64,000 nt of DNA from Timema cristinae (Eukaryota > Arthropoda > Insecta > Phasmatodea > Timematidae): contig JBCFYV010000549.1 of assembly GCA_039000515.1 (NCBI GenBank), forward strand, positions 1 through 64,000, read 5' to 3'. A model generated the notes under the pieces. That model did not search any database. It saw only the letters and a list, made by a program, of their open reading frames with translations, and was not told the DNA's origin. A program made the translations under genes and the position numbers. This document shows positions 10,753-24,325 of the stretch, piece after piece. Within the stretch, counting starts at the first letter, position 1, and every line of letters begins with the position of its first letter.

Positions 10753-13700
10753 CTTTAGAAGTTTAATGACTAATGCCGAAACAAATGTTCAGAGTTGTTC
10801 AAAAACAAAAACTAATATTTAGTGCACAATTAGTCAAAGTATAATATTCTTTTATAGAGCTCCTCTCAAATGCTTGAATGTCCATATCCAGTAATCTTAT
10901 ATACTGCATCAATAGTTTTATCCTGATTATGTGAATCCAATCTTTTCCACAGCCAAAAATAATATGTGACTTCAGACTACAAACTTTTTGGCATTTGAAG
11001 GCTCTTATAAGAATGTCCCTATCAAGAACTGTTTGAGGGCCAGTTACTAATACAACAAATATAAAATAATAGACAAAACAAGAAGCAAAAAATGATATCA
11101 TGTGTAAACTGAAGTAAATTCATCATACTTTGCTGAACATCTCACCAATTGCTACAACACTTTAATATAAGCAAGGCAAAAATCTAAGCCTTCCTTTATT
11201 AATAGAAACTCAGAATTCTTTAAATCGAGGTGAACCCGCGTCTCAACCATAGAGTGACTGATTTTTGTTTCCAATGCATTCCATAATCAGGATCAAATAA
11301 ATGCGTGTTAAGTACTACGCGTGGCCACTGCGACTCGCTCACCACCGCCTCTTGATGAACTTCTATGGTGTTTATTTTTGGCTCTCGTCAACCTTCATCT
11401 GAAGTATTGGGGCGGCACTTGGGAATTTTTATTGCCAAATCCAAAGCAAGTCCTGTGATTGAAGATGCCATCTAAACAGGACTTATCACGAAGAATGCCT
11501 TCATAACAAGACTGGCTTTCTCCTTGGTCCCACTTTCTGTAAAGTGTCTTTTTATATGTGACCTCCGAGACAGTTGTTTCGTGTCTATTCTATTCCATAA
11601 CTCGTAATAAAAATAGTAAAACAAAGGCACAGTATTTCGCAAAGATCAACCAGAAGGGAGGTATCTTGAAAATGATGAAAAAGATATGCTTACATAAAAA
11701 ATATAGAAAGAATGCTAGGCTAGTTAAGAGTTGTAGGTAACAGAAAGCATAATAAATAGAATAACAAATATCTGTCAAATTGACAACTAGCACCATTTTA
11801 AAACACAAGGCCTTGCTTTAACTCGTTATTGAATTGTCATCCATTTTCAACTATATGAATTTGGTACCATATAAGCAATAAATAACGAACGCAAAATAGC
11901 AAATGCAAAGAGTTCCTAAGCAACGCTCTCTCGATCAAACACGTCTAACCACCCAAGATATACCCATCCCATGCAAATCGCTACTTTTAATGTTTGAGCC
12001 CTATTGTCAGAACATAATCATTTTCAAGGATAAATAATAACTAACAATGGCTGATGGGAAAAAAAACATTCTCATACCTATCACTTTTAACACACCAACT
12101 AAATTGTATAAATGCCAAAAATATTATACTGGATACAGATAACTATTATATATCTGATACTGATTAAACACACCAATTGCCACTTCTCGAACAAAACAAC
12201 ATTAAAAATCCAAATATGAGCTAATCAGTGAAACTCAAAACAAAATTTCAACACTAACACCGGCAATGGTTTTGTTTGGTATAATTGTCCATAGACCTCA
12301 CCTTTCTTAAAGCGACCCGCACGGTAAATTCCAACCAAAAATCTTAGCTTTGCACTGTCAATCAATAAGTATTAGGTCGAGCACTCGCCAACTATCATTC
12401 CTCACAAAACCGGAAATCAAAATGTACCTAAAGTGCATAGCTAGATGTGCATAAATCGATAAAGAATCAATTCAAAAAACCTTAAACCATTTATAGAAAA
12501 GTTTGTTAAAATTGAGCGTAATTATTGAATGTATCTTTTATTTGATGCATCACCTCTCTGTATCCAAGCACGGTCCCCTGACTACATACCACCCCATTAC
12601 TTCTTTGGTGCAGACTGACACTCAAAGCTGACTTGGACATCAACTTTTAGTATGTACCTAAATTTGACTGCCATAAAGGTGACACTGCTATACACGTGAT
12701 TTGTACAATCATAGGTTCGGCTAGGAGAAACATAATTTGATCTTAACGTTTCCAAACCGCAGAATCAGCTGTAGCGGTCAGTAGACATCCAAATAATCCA
12801 TGGGCACTGTATGTCGAAATTACTTAGAGCTGCCAGTTAATCAATTAAACATCCACTGTTCACAAATATAATAATTGAAAGTCTAATTTCAACAAATGTC
12901 CATAGTTTTCCTACTTTTTAAATTTTTATAATGTCATGGGCCTCAAGAATCTTTAACTCTATTATATAAAACTCTTATAATAAAATCAAAAATCAAAGGA
13001 AATGAAAGTACATAACTAAATTATGTTTGTGTGTCCAATTATAATTATATTTTACAACTGACATATTTATGTAAAATGAAATCCGATCTAAAACTTAAAC
13101 TGATAATAAACACCCAGCTGAAATATAGCTACATGTGTTATAAGAAGAAATATCGATTTATAAGCAGCATTTTGGTTGAGTATGTAGATTTATTGAAATA
13201 GAGTAGTAGTATTTTGGAAACTAATCAGTTTCAAATCAAAACTCACTTGTTTAAATTTATTTTCCTACCACTACTCTCACAAAGTGTGGTTTTGGTGTGC
13301 ACTACCAGCTAGAATTTTGACCTATAAGTCTCTGGACCAAGGCCAAATAGAGATTTAGTCAATATCCTAGAAACATGAGTTGTACCTACGAACGTGGTCG
13401 TGATGTTGCCCAAACACTACCCACACATCTCAATTTACCAAACACAAATTCTGTCACATCATAACGATCAAACTGGTGAAAACCTAATCTGACAAAGTAA
13501 TTGATCCAAAATTAAGTTTTCATCCAATGTTGTTTATGAAAAAAATTGCCTGTAACTAATTAACCCCCAAAAATTGTTTTATATATCTATCCGCACAAAA
13601 CTTTATTTCTCGTTATTTTAGGTGCCAGAGGAAGCTATAAAATCACACTGATTAGTGAACTGGTTTTTCTAAATAAAAATATGTATAAATAGCAAAGAGA

Positions 13701-14529
13701 AATTGTATAAAAGTTTAGGTCAATAAATAATTATTGAAATGTATGATATCTATTATTTTATAAAGCGGAACTAAATAAATTGGATTCTTGTTAACAACCC
13801 TTTAATTTTCAACTTGGTAATATATCACTATTGTTTCTTCACTATGTAAACCTATTGTTTATACCCACTTTAGTAACCTAGAAGAATTTGAACATCTACT
13901 CAACTAAATACAAGCCAAGTCTATACAACTTGGAGGACATTTGTAGGTAGCGTTAATGAAAAAAAATTTGTAATTAAAACATTTAACAAAAGTTGTTAAA
14001 AAAGAAATAAAAAAAACAAATTTGATATAAATCGGAATATCCAAACTAATAAACAATACGTTTTACAAAATAAGCAAACTAACTATGAAACCTAAAAATA
14101 AATTTTTCTACTCTTTCTTTAAATGTACTTTTTTAAGTTCACCAAACTAATACTTAAAAAATCTACAACTACTCAACTAATAACGAAATTTGACAACTTT
14201 CACCAGCCATTCCTCTTGTTGACAAGTTGCTTTCAAGAGGAAAACTTCTGTTGATTGTTTCGGCCAATTGACAATGATATAAAAAATTATTATTATTCAA
14301 ACTTGTGTAAGAACAGTTTAGTGATAGTTTTGTAGTTTGTGGTAATAGTTTTGCTTTAGTTATTAATTATGGTGACCAGTATGAGCTAGGTAAGTTCAGT
14401 ACTTCCTGCTGGGTCTGGTGTCAATCCTCTTCCTGGCGTTCCTGGTGTGCAATCCTCTGTCCTCATGGATTTAATCCGATTATTCAAACCCTTCCTTCAC
14501 TCTGACCAAACGTGCATTTTAATCACAAC
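10753..14529. other. AT-rich non-coding DNA without recognisable gene
   Basis: The stretch is about two-thirds A+T, with poly(A/T)-rich runs and short random open frames. No conserved protein motif, RNA gene or terminal repeat was found. A moderately GC-richer patch at about 11.30-11.55 kb shows no recognisable reading frame on either strand. Confidence 0.5.
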
Positions 14530-14685
14530 CTTAATGTGAGGATATCCAGGCCTCTGCCCGTGGTCATCCACTTACACTGTAGGTCCCCATGTGTCATTCT
14601 CACCAAAGCACCCTCCATTACACATTAGCGTATGTGCGTATATAACCAACGGTAGTAAAGACTGGTTAATAATAATAAGAGATAT
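14530..14685 (+). repeat. Dispersed repeat of about 150 bp (plus-strand copy)
   Basis: The blocks CCAGGCCTC, GTGGTC, TGTAGGTCCCC, CATTACACATTAGCG, GTGCGTA and AAAGACTGGTTAATAATAATAA follow in the same order as in the copies at 10.57 kb (minus) and 50.76 kb (plus). It ends in an AAT microsatellite at about 14668-14682. The family is unidentified. Confidence 0.7.
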
Positions 14686-17034
14686 GAATTGCGCCTTGAC
14701 TAAAAATAAACATCAAAGAAAATTAGAAATACTATGAGATTGTACATTTAGTGCTATTTTAAAAAGTCATTTGGCATTTGTCTTTGTAAAAAAGTGTATT
14801 TTAAAAATTTTACTTCGATTTTAAAAATAAGGTGACTAAAAAAACTTTGATAGAAACCTGGAATTGTAAAAAAATATGAAAGGGCATACAGAGAATTGAG
14901 TAAAGAGTCTCTGATACCAGAATAAGGTTAATTCAATAGTTAGCTAGAGAGTGTATTACAAAAAAAAAAAAAGAATGGCATCAATTTGAAGACCGATAGT
15001 ACTAGCAGCTGAGACTCAGCAACGATCAGAGCCCCGGCCCAGGAGACTCGACGATTGTACCCTCAAATAAGAATCCGCCAGTGTTTCCCTTCCTTAGTTT
15101 AATATGCATGATGATTATCAAAGCAAGTTGTAAGAACAGGTTTCTGCGTCCATTGACCCGTACAGAAGACAAACGACATATGTAAAATGCTTGTGGTAAG
15201 TAAAGCACATTTTCGATGACACTTTTAAACCCGTAAGTGATATTGGTTGTGTTGATGTATCTTGTAGCAAAATATAAAAAACTTTTTACCATCACTCAGT
15301 GGATGCCACTTTCACACACAAACCATTGGCGATCTAATATATACCGCAAAAAGAAATATTGTGTGAGTTTAAATGAGAAAATACTATTGAATATCAAATG
15401 ACATAGCCTATATATCATCAACGCTATAACAATCCAAGGCAAGCAATGATAAAAAAATTTCCATGTTTTTATTGCAACGATGTACATTTTTTCATTTGCA
15501 GATTAGGTTTTTTACCTAGCATTCAAATCAATTATATTTAGAATAAATATATGGCTATGACTACCAAAAACGTGCTCTTAAATAAAATCATCACATCGCT
15601 GATAAGGTAAAAAGCTTTTACTTGAATAAACATAAAAAATAAACTAAGGTCAAATTGAAAAGCACCTTTTTGCACAGTAAGTAAAAAGAAAAAGAAATTT
15701 TCGTTCTATCGAATAACAGCAGTTATGGTCACGCAAAAGGCAGGATTGCTACACCCTGGGAAAACAACATGGAATTGTTGGAGCAACCTACTGTAAAATT
15801 ACTGAGTAGTTGTTATTTGTTGACAAATAAACTCAAAACGAAAAGAATAAATAGTCTGAAAAATGATGTGTAGAGAATTAAGTACACTGATTCAAACTGG
15901 CTTAGTAGACTTCTTGACTAGGGCTTGTGTAGCAACGAAGTGTATTTCCCATTGTTGCCACCCTATTTGACATTGTCAGTTATAGAATCAGAAGGACAAA
16001 TACGGTAAATGGGGTGACTCGGACAGTGTAGACCGTCTAGATGACCTTTAATTCAAACATCGAAAAAATTATCTAAACAAGATCGACATAGAGGCAAATA
16101 TATAAATCTAAATATCATGTCTTTTAAGCTAAAATTTATTACAAAAAATAAATAAATTATAAGGACCGATCACAATACTCAAACGTTGGTGACTCCCACC
16201 ATACATGTTTACTTTTTAAAGAATTTGAAGTAATATAAATGAGTGACCTCCGGTCACTATTAAGTTGTTAAATAAAGATAGTGCACACACAACTTTTATA
16301 TTTACATTTAAAATAAAGTAACATAAAAGTTTAAATAGACTAGATATACCACAATAAACAACTCATGAACAAGTCAACCATGACAAACTTGAACACAAAC
16401 CATCCTCGGCTAAATCCTACGTTCTTTTTTAATTATACGACAATTTGATTTCGTCTATAAACTACTCATCTTAATTGTCAGAAAAATAAAATGGATACTT
16501 ATAAATTTTTCTTCCGCAGAAAGCACATTTGAAGTTGCTGCCAACAATGCCTACAAATCTTTCAGAAAAAGCGATTGCATGTATTAAGTGTTAAATTATA
16601 CTAAAAGGAATCATCAATGGAACTGCAAAATCTGCAGCTCAATAAAGTGTGTCTAAATTGCGTGCAGATAGAATGTTCATGTGTACTCTGATCAACGTTT
16701 CTCCTGAGTCTGAGCTGTTATAGATGCGCAATGTGTCTTTCTGAGCACTGAACAGCCTCTTGATAACGATTTCATTATGTTTATTTTTCTCATAAGCGCA
16801 CACGTTTTCAAGCTTATAGATGTTTTTTGTCCCCCACACTTTGATTTGAAGATCACAAAACACATCCGGTAGAAAAAATTGTACAAATGAAGCGATCCAT
16901 GACGATAGTATGCATCTTTCCCATTAGATTTTGATTTGGAACTTAAATTTTATATCCGGTCAAAGGTACAATTCCTGATCCATTATTCCCAAGCACAATC
17001 TTTGAACTAATGAAGCGTCAATAACGCAAGTTTT

Positions 17035-17110
17035 TTCAAACAGTTTGGGAACCCGCCTCGGGAGAGTAGGGTAGCTAACGCCTAGCCGTGTTGATCTCGA
17101 CTGCCAGGAC
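17035..17110 (-). repeat. Possible tRNA-derived SINE relic
   Basis: On the minus strand a GC-richer island in AT-rich DNA reads TGGCAGTCGAG, then GGCTAGGCGTTAGC, and about 50 bases later GAGGCGGGTTCCCAA. The first resembles a pol III A box (TGGCNNAGTGG) and the last a poor B box (GGTTCGANTCC). No full cloverleaf is evident. It may be chance; a single copy is seen. Confidence 0.25.
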
Positions 17111-17479
17111 GGGAGATCAAGGGTAAATGGGTTTACACTTTCCTCCACCAAATGTGGTTTCACTTCATCTAAAATTCAATCCATACACCAATTCCTAATC
17201 TATTAGCGTAATTAGAAAACATTTAAGCGTAGAAAACCCGAACGGATAAGTAGGTAGCGGTCTTATAAAATATAAATAATAAAGAATTTACTAATTCAGA
17301 TGTTAGGAGGAAGCATAACAAAGCTTTTCTTTTCATCATACCAAACATCATTGCGTCCACTTCTGCCTACAAGGGCCTGAAAAAAGCAACAAGCCAATGC
17401 TGCAAAGTTGAGTGTTTGAAGCCAAGATAAAGCTACAAATCTATTATTCAATCTTTTTTATAACCCCAAGTGAAAGATG

Positions 17480-17810
17480 ATTGACATAGTGACTACAGAA
17501 GGGAAACCTTGAAAATCAGGAATTTTGATGACAGGAAATTTAACTAACAAAATAAGGAGAAAGTTATGGGAATTAAAAAATATTGTCCTAAAATATAAGC
17601 CCTTTAATTTTCAACTAAATACTAAAACAAAAGGTTAAAGAACATAACACTTTAATTATGTTAAATACTATAAAACTGTTTAGTAATACAAACTTTTTAA
17701 GAGGTATCAAGTAATTAAAGTAAACGTCATCATCTACTATTAAAAACTGAAAAAAGGTATCAGAAAATTGAAAAATGTTTGCCTGGAAAAGTCAGGGAAT
17801 GTTGTAAAAC
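17480..17810. repeat. Fragment carrying hAT-like transposon end motifs
   Basis: Short phrases GAAAATCAGGAATTTTGATGACAGGAAATTT (read in two parts, near 17510-17545) and CTGGAAAAGTCAGGGAA (17774-17790) match the GTCAGGGAA-type repeats found at both ends of the hAT-like insert at 2.16-5.48 kb. No transposase sequence lies between them. It is likely a decayed non-autonomous relic of the same family. Confidence 0.35.
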
Positions 17811-18879
17811 GAATAGGTGTTGTAGCCCCTGATAATAATAACCTTAGACCTTGGAGTTTCCTAAGGAAAAGGCACACATTTGTATAAGAACCGATCTTCG
17901 AAATAATAGCATTCAAACCAGCCACTTGGATCTTCTTTTAGATACTGGTAGTGGCATATTTCCCACTACCTGTAGCACGCCGATCCTTAAAACCGATATC
18001 GTGCTTATGGGGATGGCTTTTATCAACACTGGATGCTTATACCGGCCCCTATTTTTAGAATAATCCTAAGTTTTGTCCCAATCATCACAAAAATTTGGTT
18101 CCTCAGAAAAATTGATTATAATGGAAGGGGCACACCTACAAAAGAGTCCTCTTCCAATTGTCAAAACATTTCCACATATTTCGGTTAATAGACTCTCCTA
18201 GCATAATTGAGTTTTTTGTTCCGTGCAAGAAACCCACTGACCCGTTAAATCCCTGGGCAATTATGTTTAAATTTTGCCAAAACAAATAATTAGTCCTTAC
18301 TTGAAGCACTCTTAAAGAAACCCCCATTTGGCCATTTGTAGAAGCCCGTCACAACTGCGGCTCAAATAAGAAAGATTTTATTTACTCATAAACTTATTCA
18401 AGCGATTTCAAAGCTAGCTTTCATATAGGTTTAAGTACGACGACATACAACCATTCTATAAGATTCTTGGCCATCCAAGTCGACTCCCACCATTCTCAGA
18501 AATAAGACAAATCAAAAAAAAGGTTAAATGTAAACATTCTAATACTCTAAACCTCAAATTTCTGTAGACAAAAAATCACCATATAAGTCCTTGAAACCAA
18601 AGACCAAACCATCATAGTTAGATGAGAAATAAGGTTCACTTAAGGTCTTGTTAAGGTTCAAGATAAAAATCAGTTTACAGAATAAGTTCACTGAAGAAGT
18701 CCAAACAAAAAACAGTTGTCCCACAAATCAATTACTTTTTATTTTTAAATCAATTGTAAAATTTGAGTGACTGATCATATCACTTGGTGCCCAAAATTTG
18801 CTAAGTGATAATTGCAGTCGTCCCAGAGTCACACCCATTCAACGTAAAAGTAGTGAAATCAATATATAAAAGGTAGCCC

Positions 18880-19787
18880 CCCGGCGGACGGTTATACGAA
18901 TAGTCCCGGAGCATAACCCCTGCGTGACGTAAGAGGGCACAATAAGGGAACTCGTGCAGACGTTCTCTTACAAACCTACCTATATCTGCCTTTCACATCA
19001 GGTTCTTCTTGTTTCCATCTTCCCCCTTCGCGTTATCTAGTTCCTTACATTTTTCGTTCCTTTCCCCCGACCGTGCATCCCAAGAGCCTTTGGCCTTTCC
19101 GTTTAGACGACCGGGCAACTAAAACCCGGCTCTTACTCCTGTATTATTGGATACCACTCCTGACTCCTAAATGAAAGTGCCCGCTTCAAACCTAGTATAA
19201 GGGCCTAGGAACATTAACCGTACCCTACTTGGAAAAGATCGGTTTGCGGTTCATGAGGCCCGACTAAAATTGGCACTTTCCTACACCCACATTGCTGCGA
19301 CACCTCTCTCACGAGCTCTATGGCGAAGGTTGTCATCTAGCGTCGTATAGAGCCTCTCCGTCGGACATTGTAACAGGCCATAGTGTGTTAAGTACCAACT
19401 TGCATCACCCTGTCTACGATCCGATACTGTGTATAGGTCTGTCCCCAATTACGGCATGCCAGAAGTTGTCGCGCCTGCATCGTACTGTGCCATACCCTAG
19501 CTGCAACTCAAGGCCCGCCCCTCAACAGGCCGTAATATTGATAAGAGGAGGCGGAAACGTAAGCCGCCACCCCGTTTTATAAAAACCAAATGCTGTGACC
19601 CCAGCCCGGCTCCTGTGATTTCTCGTTGAATGAAACCGAACCTAAACTTCAGCCCATGTTATCTCGAAGATGAAAATGAGAGCCGAAATTCGGAAGTCCT
19701 CAATAATAGAAACTTGCGTGATGCACCATCATGATTCAGACCACACCTGACACACATCTTCAAATATAAGCCATCGCCGAAAGACCG
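18880..19787 (+). promoter_or_regulatory. LINE 5' UTR, copy B
   Basis: The first about 100 bp is the block most conserved among copies B, C, D, F and G (GTCCCG, TAACCCCTGCGTG, CGTAAGAGG). A pyrimidine-rich tract follows (about 18975-19075), then a GGCCTTTCCGTT block and a conserved middle section up to the ORF1 start. Jockey-clade LINEs are known to carry an internal pol II promoter at their extreme 5' end. Conservation of this block is consistent with that, but no defined initiator was proven here. Confidence 0.55.
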
Positions 19788-20930
19788 TTGAGCAAGACTA
19801 CGCATATACCTGAAGTGGAACCGCACATGATCCTCAATGGTTGCAAGGATGTCACTTGTTATGACCTCGACTGCGTAGCATTGAGGAAATCTGGAGAGCT
19901 TTTCCCCCGCAGCATTGTCACCGAGCTACCGTATTATTACCAAAAAAACGACAAGAGAAAAGACGGTATACATACTCCGCACCTTTCTACTCCCATCCTC
20001 CCAAGAGGTTCTAGCGTGCTGTCCAGGCTCAGATCAACCAGTTCGTCCCAATCTTCCGCCTGCATTTCATGCCAGAATTTGGCATACAAAGCCGAGATTG
20101 CCGTAACCAACCTGCATTGTGCGGAAGAGCTCACGATAACACCGTGGGAGTCTCCAAGAGTTCTATTCTCTCAATCGGCAAGTCCGCTTTCTCTTGTCTC
20201 GAACTTCCGAAATGGAATGGAGAAAAAAATGCCTAGATCCAATTGAAAAAAGATCCCTAGCCCAGCCGCAAGAAAATTATATCAATCAACACGTATTCAA
20301 CAATCTTATAGGTCAATGGTAACCAAACATGAAATGGCCCGCAACTGCCATTGCAGTAAACATCCAACACGACACACACCTGTGCCACTCTCTCGACTCC
20401 GAACACGCAAACAACCACACATCTATGTTGCCAAAATAGTAAAAGGGCGACACCCTCCGCGACAGTCGCCTCCACCAACCTTTCCCCCCGAGAGCCACCT
20501 CGGGAGCGCCCTCGCCATCCCGGGGGACCTCCAGCCGAGCGCTTCCCGGCCCCCTCACCCGCCTCGACCCCCGGGACCCCATCGTGAACGCACCCAGCCC
20601 GCCTCGTGGTTCCTAAACCATGCGACGGTTTCGAGCCGCCAACCCCTTCCCAAACGCCGAGTCGATGAAGTTACAGTGATCGCAAAAGCGATCCCTCTGG
20701 GGCCTAGTAAGGACCAGCAAGGGACCGCCCGAAAAAATTATTTTAAAAAAACGTCGAACTTGAACAAGCCTTCGCGTAAGGAAATTCCAGAACCCATCTC
20801 CCTACACGCTCAGGACAAACCTAAGCCGCTCCCCTTACGGGATCAAGAGAAATGGGAAAGCAAAGGACCTAAAAAAGTCTCAATAAAATGTGTTATTTTT
20901 AAAAAGATAGTTCATGAGTTTAAGGATAAA
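19788..20930 (+). pseudogene. LINE ORF1 (gag-like), copy B
   Basis: The start is set by comparison with copy F, where ORF1 opens MSNTANPPVKVEPQNVP. Here it opens near 19788 with MSKTTHIPEVEPH, then shifts frame. ORF1 proteins of jockey-type LINEs bind RNA and form the ribonucleoprotein. No intact RRM or zinc knuckle is readable. The middle is strongly Pro/Arg-rich (20455-20590, with PPTFPPESHLGS and PHPPRPPGPH). The last part is Lys-rich (KKTSNLNKPSRKE near 20745-20785). The same order occurs in copies C, F and G. Confidence 0.6.
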
Positions 20931-20954
20931 GTAATGAAATTAAGATATTAAGTT

Positions 20955-23930
20955 AAAATGCCTACTACAATAGAATGGGAAAGTTTCTATGCTCGTTAGA
21001 TAAAGTAAAACACGAATTTCTGTCCATCAGCCTCCCATCGTGGGTGTGCAGAAAACCCACGTCCGGCCCAACTACACCAGAGCTTCTGGTACGTTGGAGA
21101 TCGTACCACATGCCACCTTCGATCGTGCATAGCGGAGTGTGCTATTATTTGCACGTAAGCACATCATAGCATAAGTATTAATAAATATTTCTCTGAGCCC
21201 AAGTGATTGCTGTCCAGAAGCCTCCCTTCCTATGAGTTACCGAGCTGCGCCTTTACCTCCCACCAAGTGAACGTTTTCCAAGAACTCGAACCCTCTTTAA
21301 TTCAACTTCCCCCCCCATATCATCCTGGGGACTTTAAAAACGCGCTGAACCTGGTGTGTCGAATTTTAAAGACACCCCGGAGATGTGAGGATGATTCTCG
21401 TCTCAAACCTAGTTGTAAGGGGTAAAACCGGACCCAGACACACTCTCCACGTTAAATGTTTAGCCTCTCGCCTCGACCTAGCCCTATGTACCCCATTGCT
21501 CTCACTTCCGTGGATTCACTCGGACCTATGTGCCGCGATCACTTTCCCTTTCATGCGTTCACATTCAGAACCCCCAGATACACTCGTTCCCCCCAAGGTT
21601 CTTAAACTTGCGACATGATAAATCCGCACTCCCGTTTTCCACGAATCCCCGTCTCCGGAGCCGATGTAAAAACTCTGAATTTACTTCGACGGTCAGACGC
21701 GCGGGGAGGCCTCATCCCTAAATCCCGCCACCGTCCCGTTCCCCTTGGACGAGGAGTCGTTGGCTATTTTCCTGACCGTCGAAGCCCTACGCTTGGGTCA
21801 CCACGTCCTACGCTGGAAATCTGGAGTCATATCCATTCACGTGCGCAGAGCTCGATCCGCCGTGTCAGTCGAAGAAAGTATAAGAGTCGTGAGAAAATTA
21901 ATTTCAACCTTACAATACCCACTCCACAACGAAGGTTTGGATACTATATCCGTAAAGTTCCTAATACAGACCAATTCAACAACAATATACCTCCCGCATC
22001 GAACGTTCACGTGCTCCTCCCCTGAGGAGGTCGTAAATTATTGGGCTCGGATTTCGCCCTATTTCTAGCACGGCGGCTTCACTTACGAGTTTCAGCAGTT
22101 CAAAGAGAATAGCAGCGCCAGGCTATTGACTTTGGCCAACGTCGGGAAGGATTATAAGTCCCCCCTTACCCAAATATGACTACCTACGCCTTCCAGCCGG
22201 CAGCACAGCCCTGGTCCAACGACATCTTTACGAAATTGCGTCAGCTGCCCCCTGCCGTAACATGCTGTTAGACCTCTATAATAGGGGTTTGGGAGATCTC
22301 ATCAGTTCCCCTCACTATGAGGCAAGCAACCGTTATATCCTAGATTAAAAAGGGCAATGATAAATTAAGCCAAACTACTATAACCCGATAGCTTAACTAT
22401 TTGTATGGAAAAAGAATGGAAAAAAATAATTAATAAGCGACTATATAGATGTTAATCCCCATCTCTGCTATCTAATATTTCAAGTGTTTCGCCTAAACCG
22501 ATCACGGGATCAACCTTGTCCTTCTAGAGACCGCTATTCCGGAGACGGCTTTTCTCCATAAGCAGCACTTCCGTGGCTGTCTGCTTCGATCTGGAGAAAA
22601 CGTACATTCCACCGGCTACGCATTTTGAAACGCTTTTTGATCTAGGGTTGCGAGGAAACCGTCCAGCATTTATATCTAATTTTATGTCGATTAACACTTC
22701 CGGTAAAGTTAAGAACACCTTATCCAAAGGATTTATTCAAGAAAATGGGTGCCTCAGTATGAGTATTCGTAGCTGACTTTTCGCTAGCATAAATATATTG
22801 GACAACCTGCGCTCACCTGTTCGTCTTACCTTTGTGAGATGACTCTAACGCAATTATTGCAGGCATCAATATCCACAGCTGAACGACAGAACAACTTCCG
22901 TAAACTATCTATGGTTTGGCATCTCTATGGCATGCGTTCTCTGCGCCATACACATCGCCACTTCCATAATTAACGCGAAGTCACCATGCCCCCAACTAGT
23001 TTAATTACAACGATGGTTGTACTTCATCCGAGACGTAAGTTTCCTGACTTTATTAAAGCGATTTTAACTAACTTGATCCCCCACATCAAGACTCTGAAAA
23101 GCTGAGGTGTGTTATAAAGGCTTGATTTACTTAAAGTTGGGATGCGCTCGGGTGCTGATAGTAACTTATAGGCCCCTTTATGAATCTTGTGAATCAAAAC
23201 GTGATTACGCATTTTGTATATGGGTTCCCGAACCCACGGCTTAAAATCGCGATATGCGTCCACCAGCAGCATTACGACTGGCGACTGCTTTCAGTACCAT
23301 CCCATCGTCAGCAGTTCTGTCAGACGCCGGTGAACCCCCTCGTTCGTACCGCATTCAAGCGACCTGCATCTTAACGGTGTCAAACTGGGCATTGCTCCCA
23401 AATAATGTGGTCGGACCTGGCCCTGGTTTGTTCATCTGCAAAGATTCATGAAACTGCTTGGCATTGCCCTCTCGACTCCTGAATCCACTCGTGCAATGAT
23501 ACAACAAATTTTAAAAATTGTAGTCATGTTCACCCGCTCGCCTTTGCTATGTCCTTCACCGCTCTCCCAGGAAAGTGAACGGCCGACCAGCAAGCCAAGA
23601 AGCACACCCTTCCTCCAGGCGAGTCGTGGGTCAGGTGTATTTTAATCGTAGGGTTATTTTCCGTGAGTCTTACCAACCCGGGCACAGCAGTGTCTCGACC
23701 CTCTCAGAACAGAAACTGCGGTCCCATCAGGACAGTGTGTCGCGATGGCCCTCTTCTATAACAAAGTCTAGACAGAAGGAGGTCATCGTGACGAGACTCC
23801 GCGGCCGGCAACATTTCGAAACCCACAGTTTTACTCAGAGGGAACCCTCCTCCAGTTATAAGTGTTGCGATCTCCCCTGAGTTGCACATATTTGGTGGAG
23901 TTCCAGAATCAGCCCCAGTTCCCTGGGCCC
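20955..23930 (+). pseudogene. LINE ORF2 (APE endonuclease, RT, RNase H), copy B
   Basis: Endonuclease landmarks are QKTHVRPN (about 21050, for QETHFRPN), ILGDFKNALN (about 21323-21352, for GDFNAH), LASRLDLALC (about 21460-21490) and WIHSDL (about 21512-21530, for the SDH block). The RT starts near 22040. Motif A reads VCFDLEKTY (about 22579-22605) within a 67-codon open segment, motif B IQENGCLS (22735-22758), and motif C is broken, with one codon inserted between FV and DD (about 22830-22848). The RNase H end corresponds to 23545-23600 (PGH-GNE-AD region, degenerate). Every domain is present but none is intact. Confidence 0.75.
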
Positions 23931-24040
23931 TATGGATTGTTAAAGGACCCTCGGTGGTTTTTTTAGTTCCGACAGCGCTGGAGTAGTGTAATGGTTACCC
24001 TCCAGTGTATAACGCCATCAATGCTTTGTGAGTGCCTTTT

Positions 24041-24063
24041 GAGTCACTTTTATAAAGTGGCTC
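24041..24063 (+). other. 3' UTR stem-loop of LINE copy B
   Basis: GAGTCACTTT-TAT-AAAGTGGCTC is a near-perfect palindrome (ten pairs, one of them G-U). The same hairpin occurs in copy E at 49900-49922 with a different loop length. Confidence 0.6.
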
Positions 24064-24325
24064 AATCGATTTTATCGCATAGTACACCCTTTTGGAACAT
24101 TGTAATACGTTACGATTTGTCGGTCTTCTTTTAATCCATTTATCAAACTGTATATTATATTATTGTAAACATGTTTTTGTGGTTCTGTTTTAACTATTAT
24201 AATTGTTTTAATATGTGTGTGTTTGTGTGTTCTTAAGTAGTCACCTGTGGTGTTGTTTTTGGTTAGCAGGGTGTCACGCAAATGGACTTTGAGCCCATTT
24301 GATACTCCTATAGTCCCACAAATGG

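Larger units (their letters stand above)
14686..18879. other. AT-rich non-coding DNA with scattered repeat relics
   Basis: I recognise no gene. Open frames on the minus strand at 15026-15487 give hydrophobic, AT-driven peptides interrupted by a TGA and with no family signature. A possible tRNA-derived relic (17035-17110) and fragments with the CTGGAAAAGTCAGGGAA motif (17.48-17.81 kb) are listed separately. The region ends at the 5' end of LINE copy B. Confidence 0.5.
18880..24325 (+). mobile_element. Jockey-like LINE copy B, near full length
   Basis: This copy holds every part of the family in order: 5' UTR (18880-19787), ORF1 (about 19788-20930), ORF2 endonuclease, RT, RNase H and CCHC end (about 20955-23930), and 3' UTR to about 24325. 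The 5' end carries the family signature (CGGACGG, AATAGTCCCG, TAACCCCTGCGTG, GTAAGAGG). No (AAT)n tail is visible. The recognisable 3' UTR fades at about 24325, and copy C starts only about 130 bp later in the same direction. Frames break every 50-200 codons, so it is a pseudo-copy or heavily mis-sequenced. Confidence 0.85.

Noticed and set aside
15026..15487. Two adjoining minus-strand frames giving a hydrophobic, membrane-like peptide
   Set aside because: The composition follows local AT content, a TGA divides them, and no family motif or repeat copy supports a gene.
24180..24235. GT-rich run (TATGTGTGTGTTTGTGTGTTC) as a microsatellite of note
   Set aside because: Short and imperfect; it is simply part of the T-rich 3' UTR of LINE copy B.
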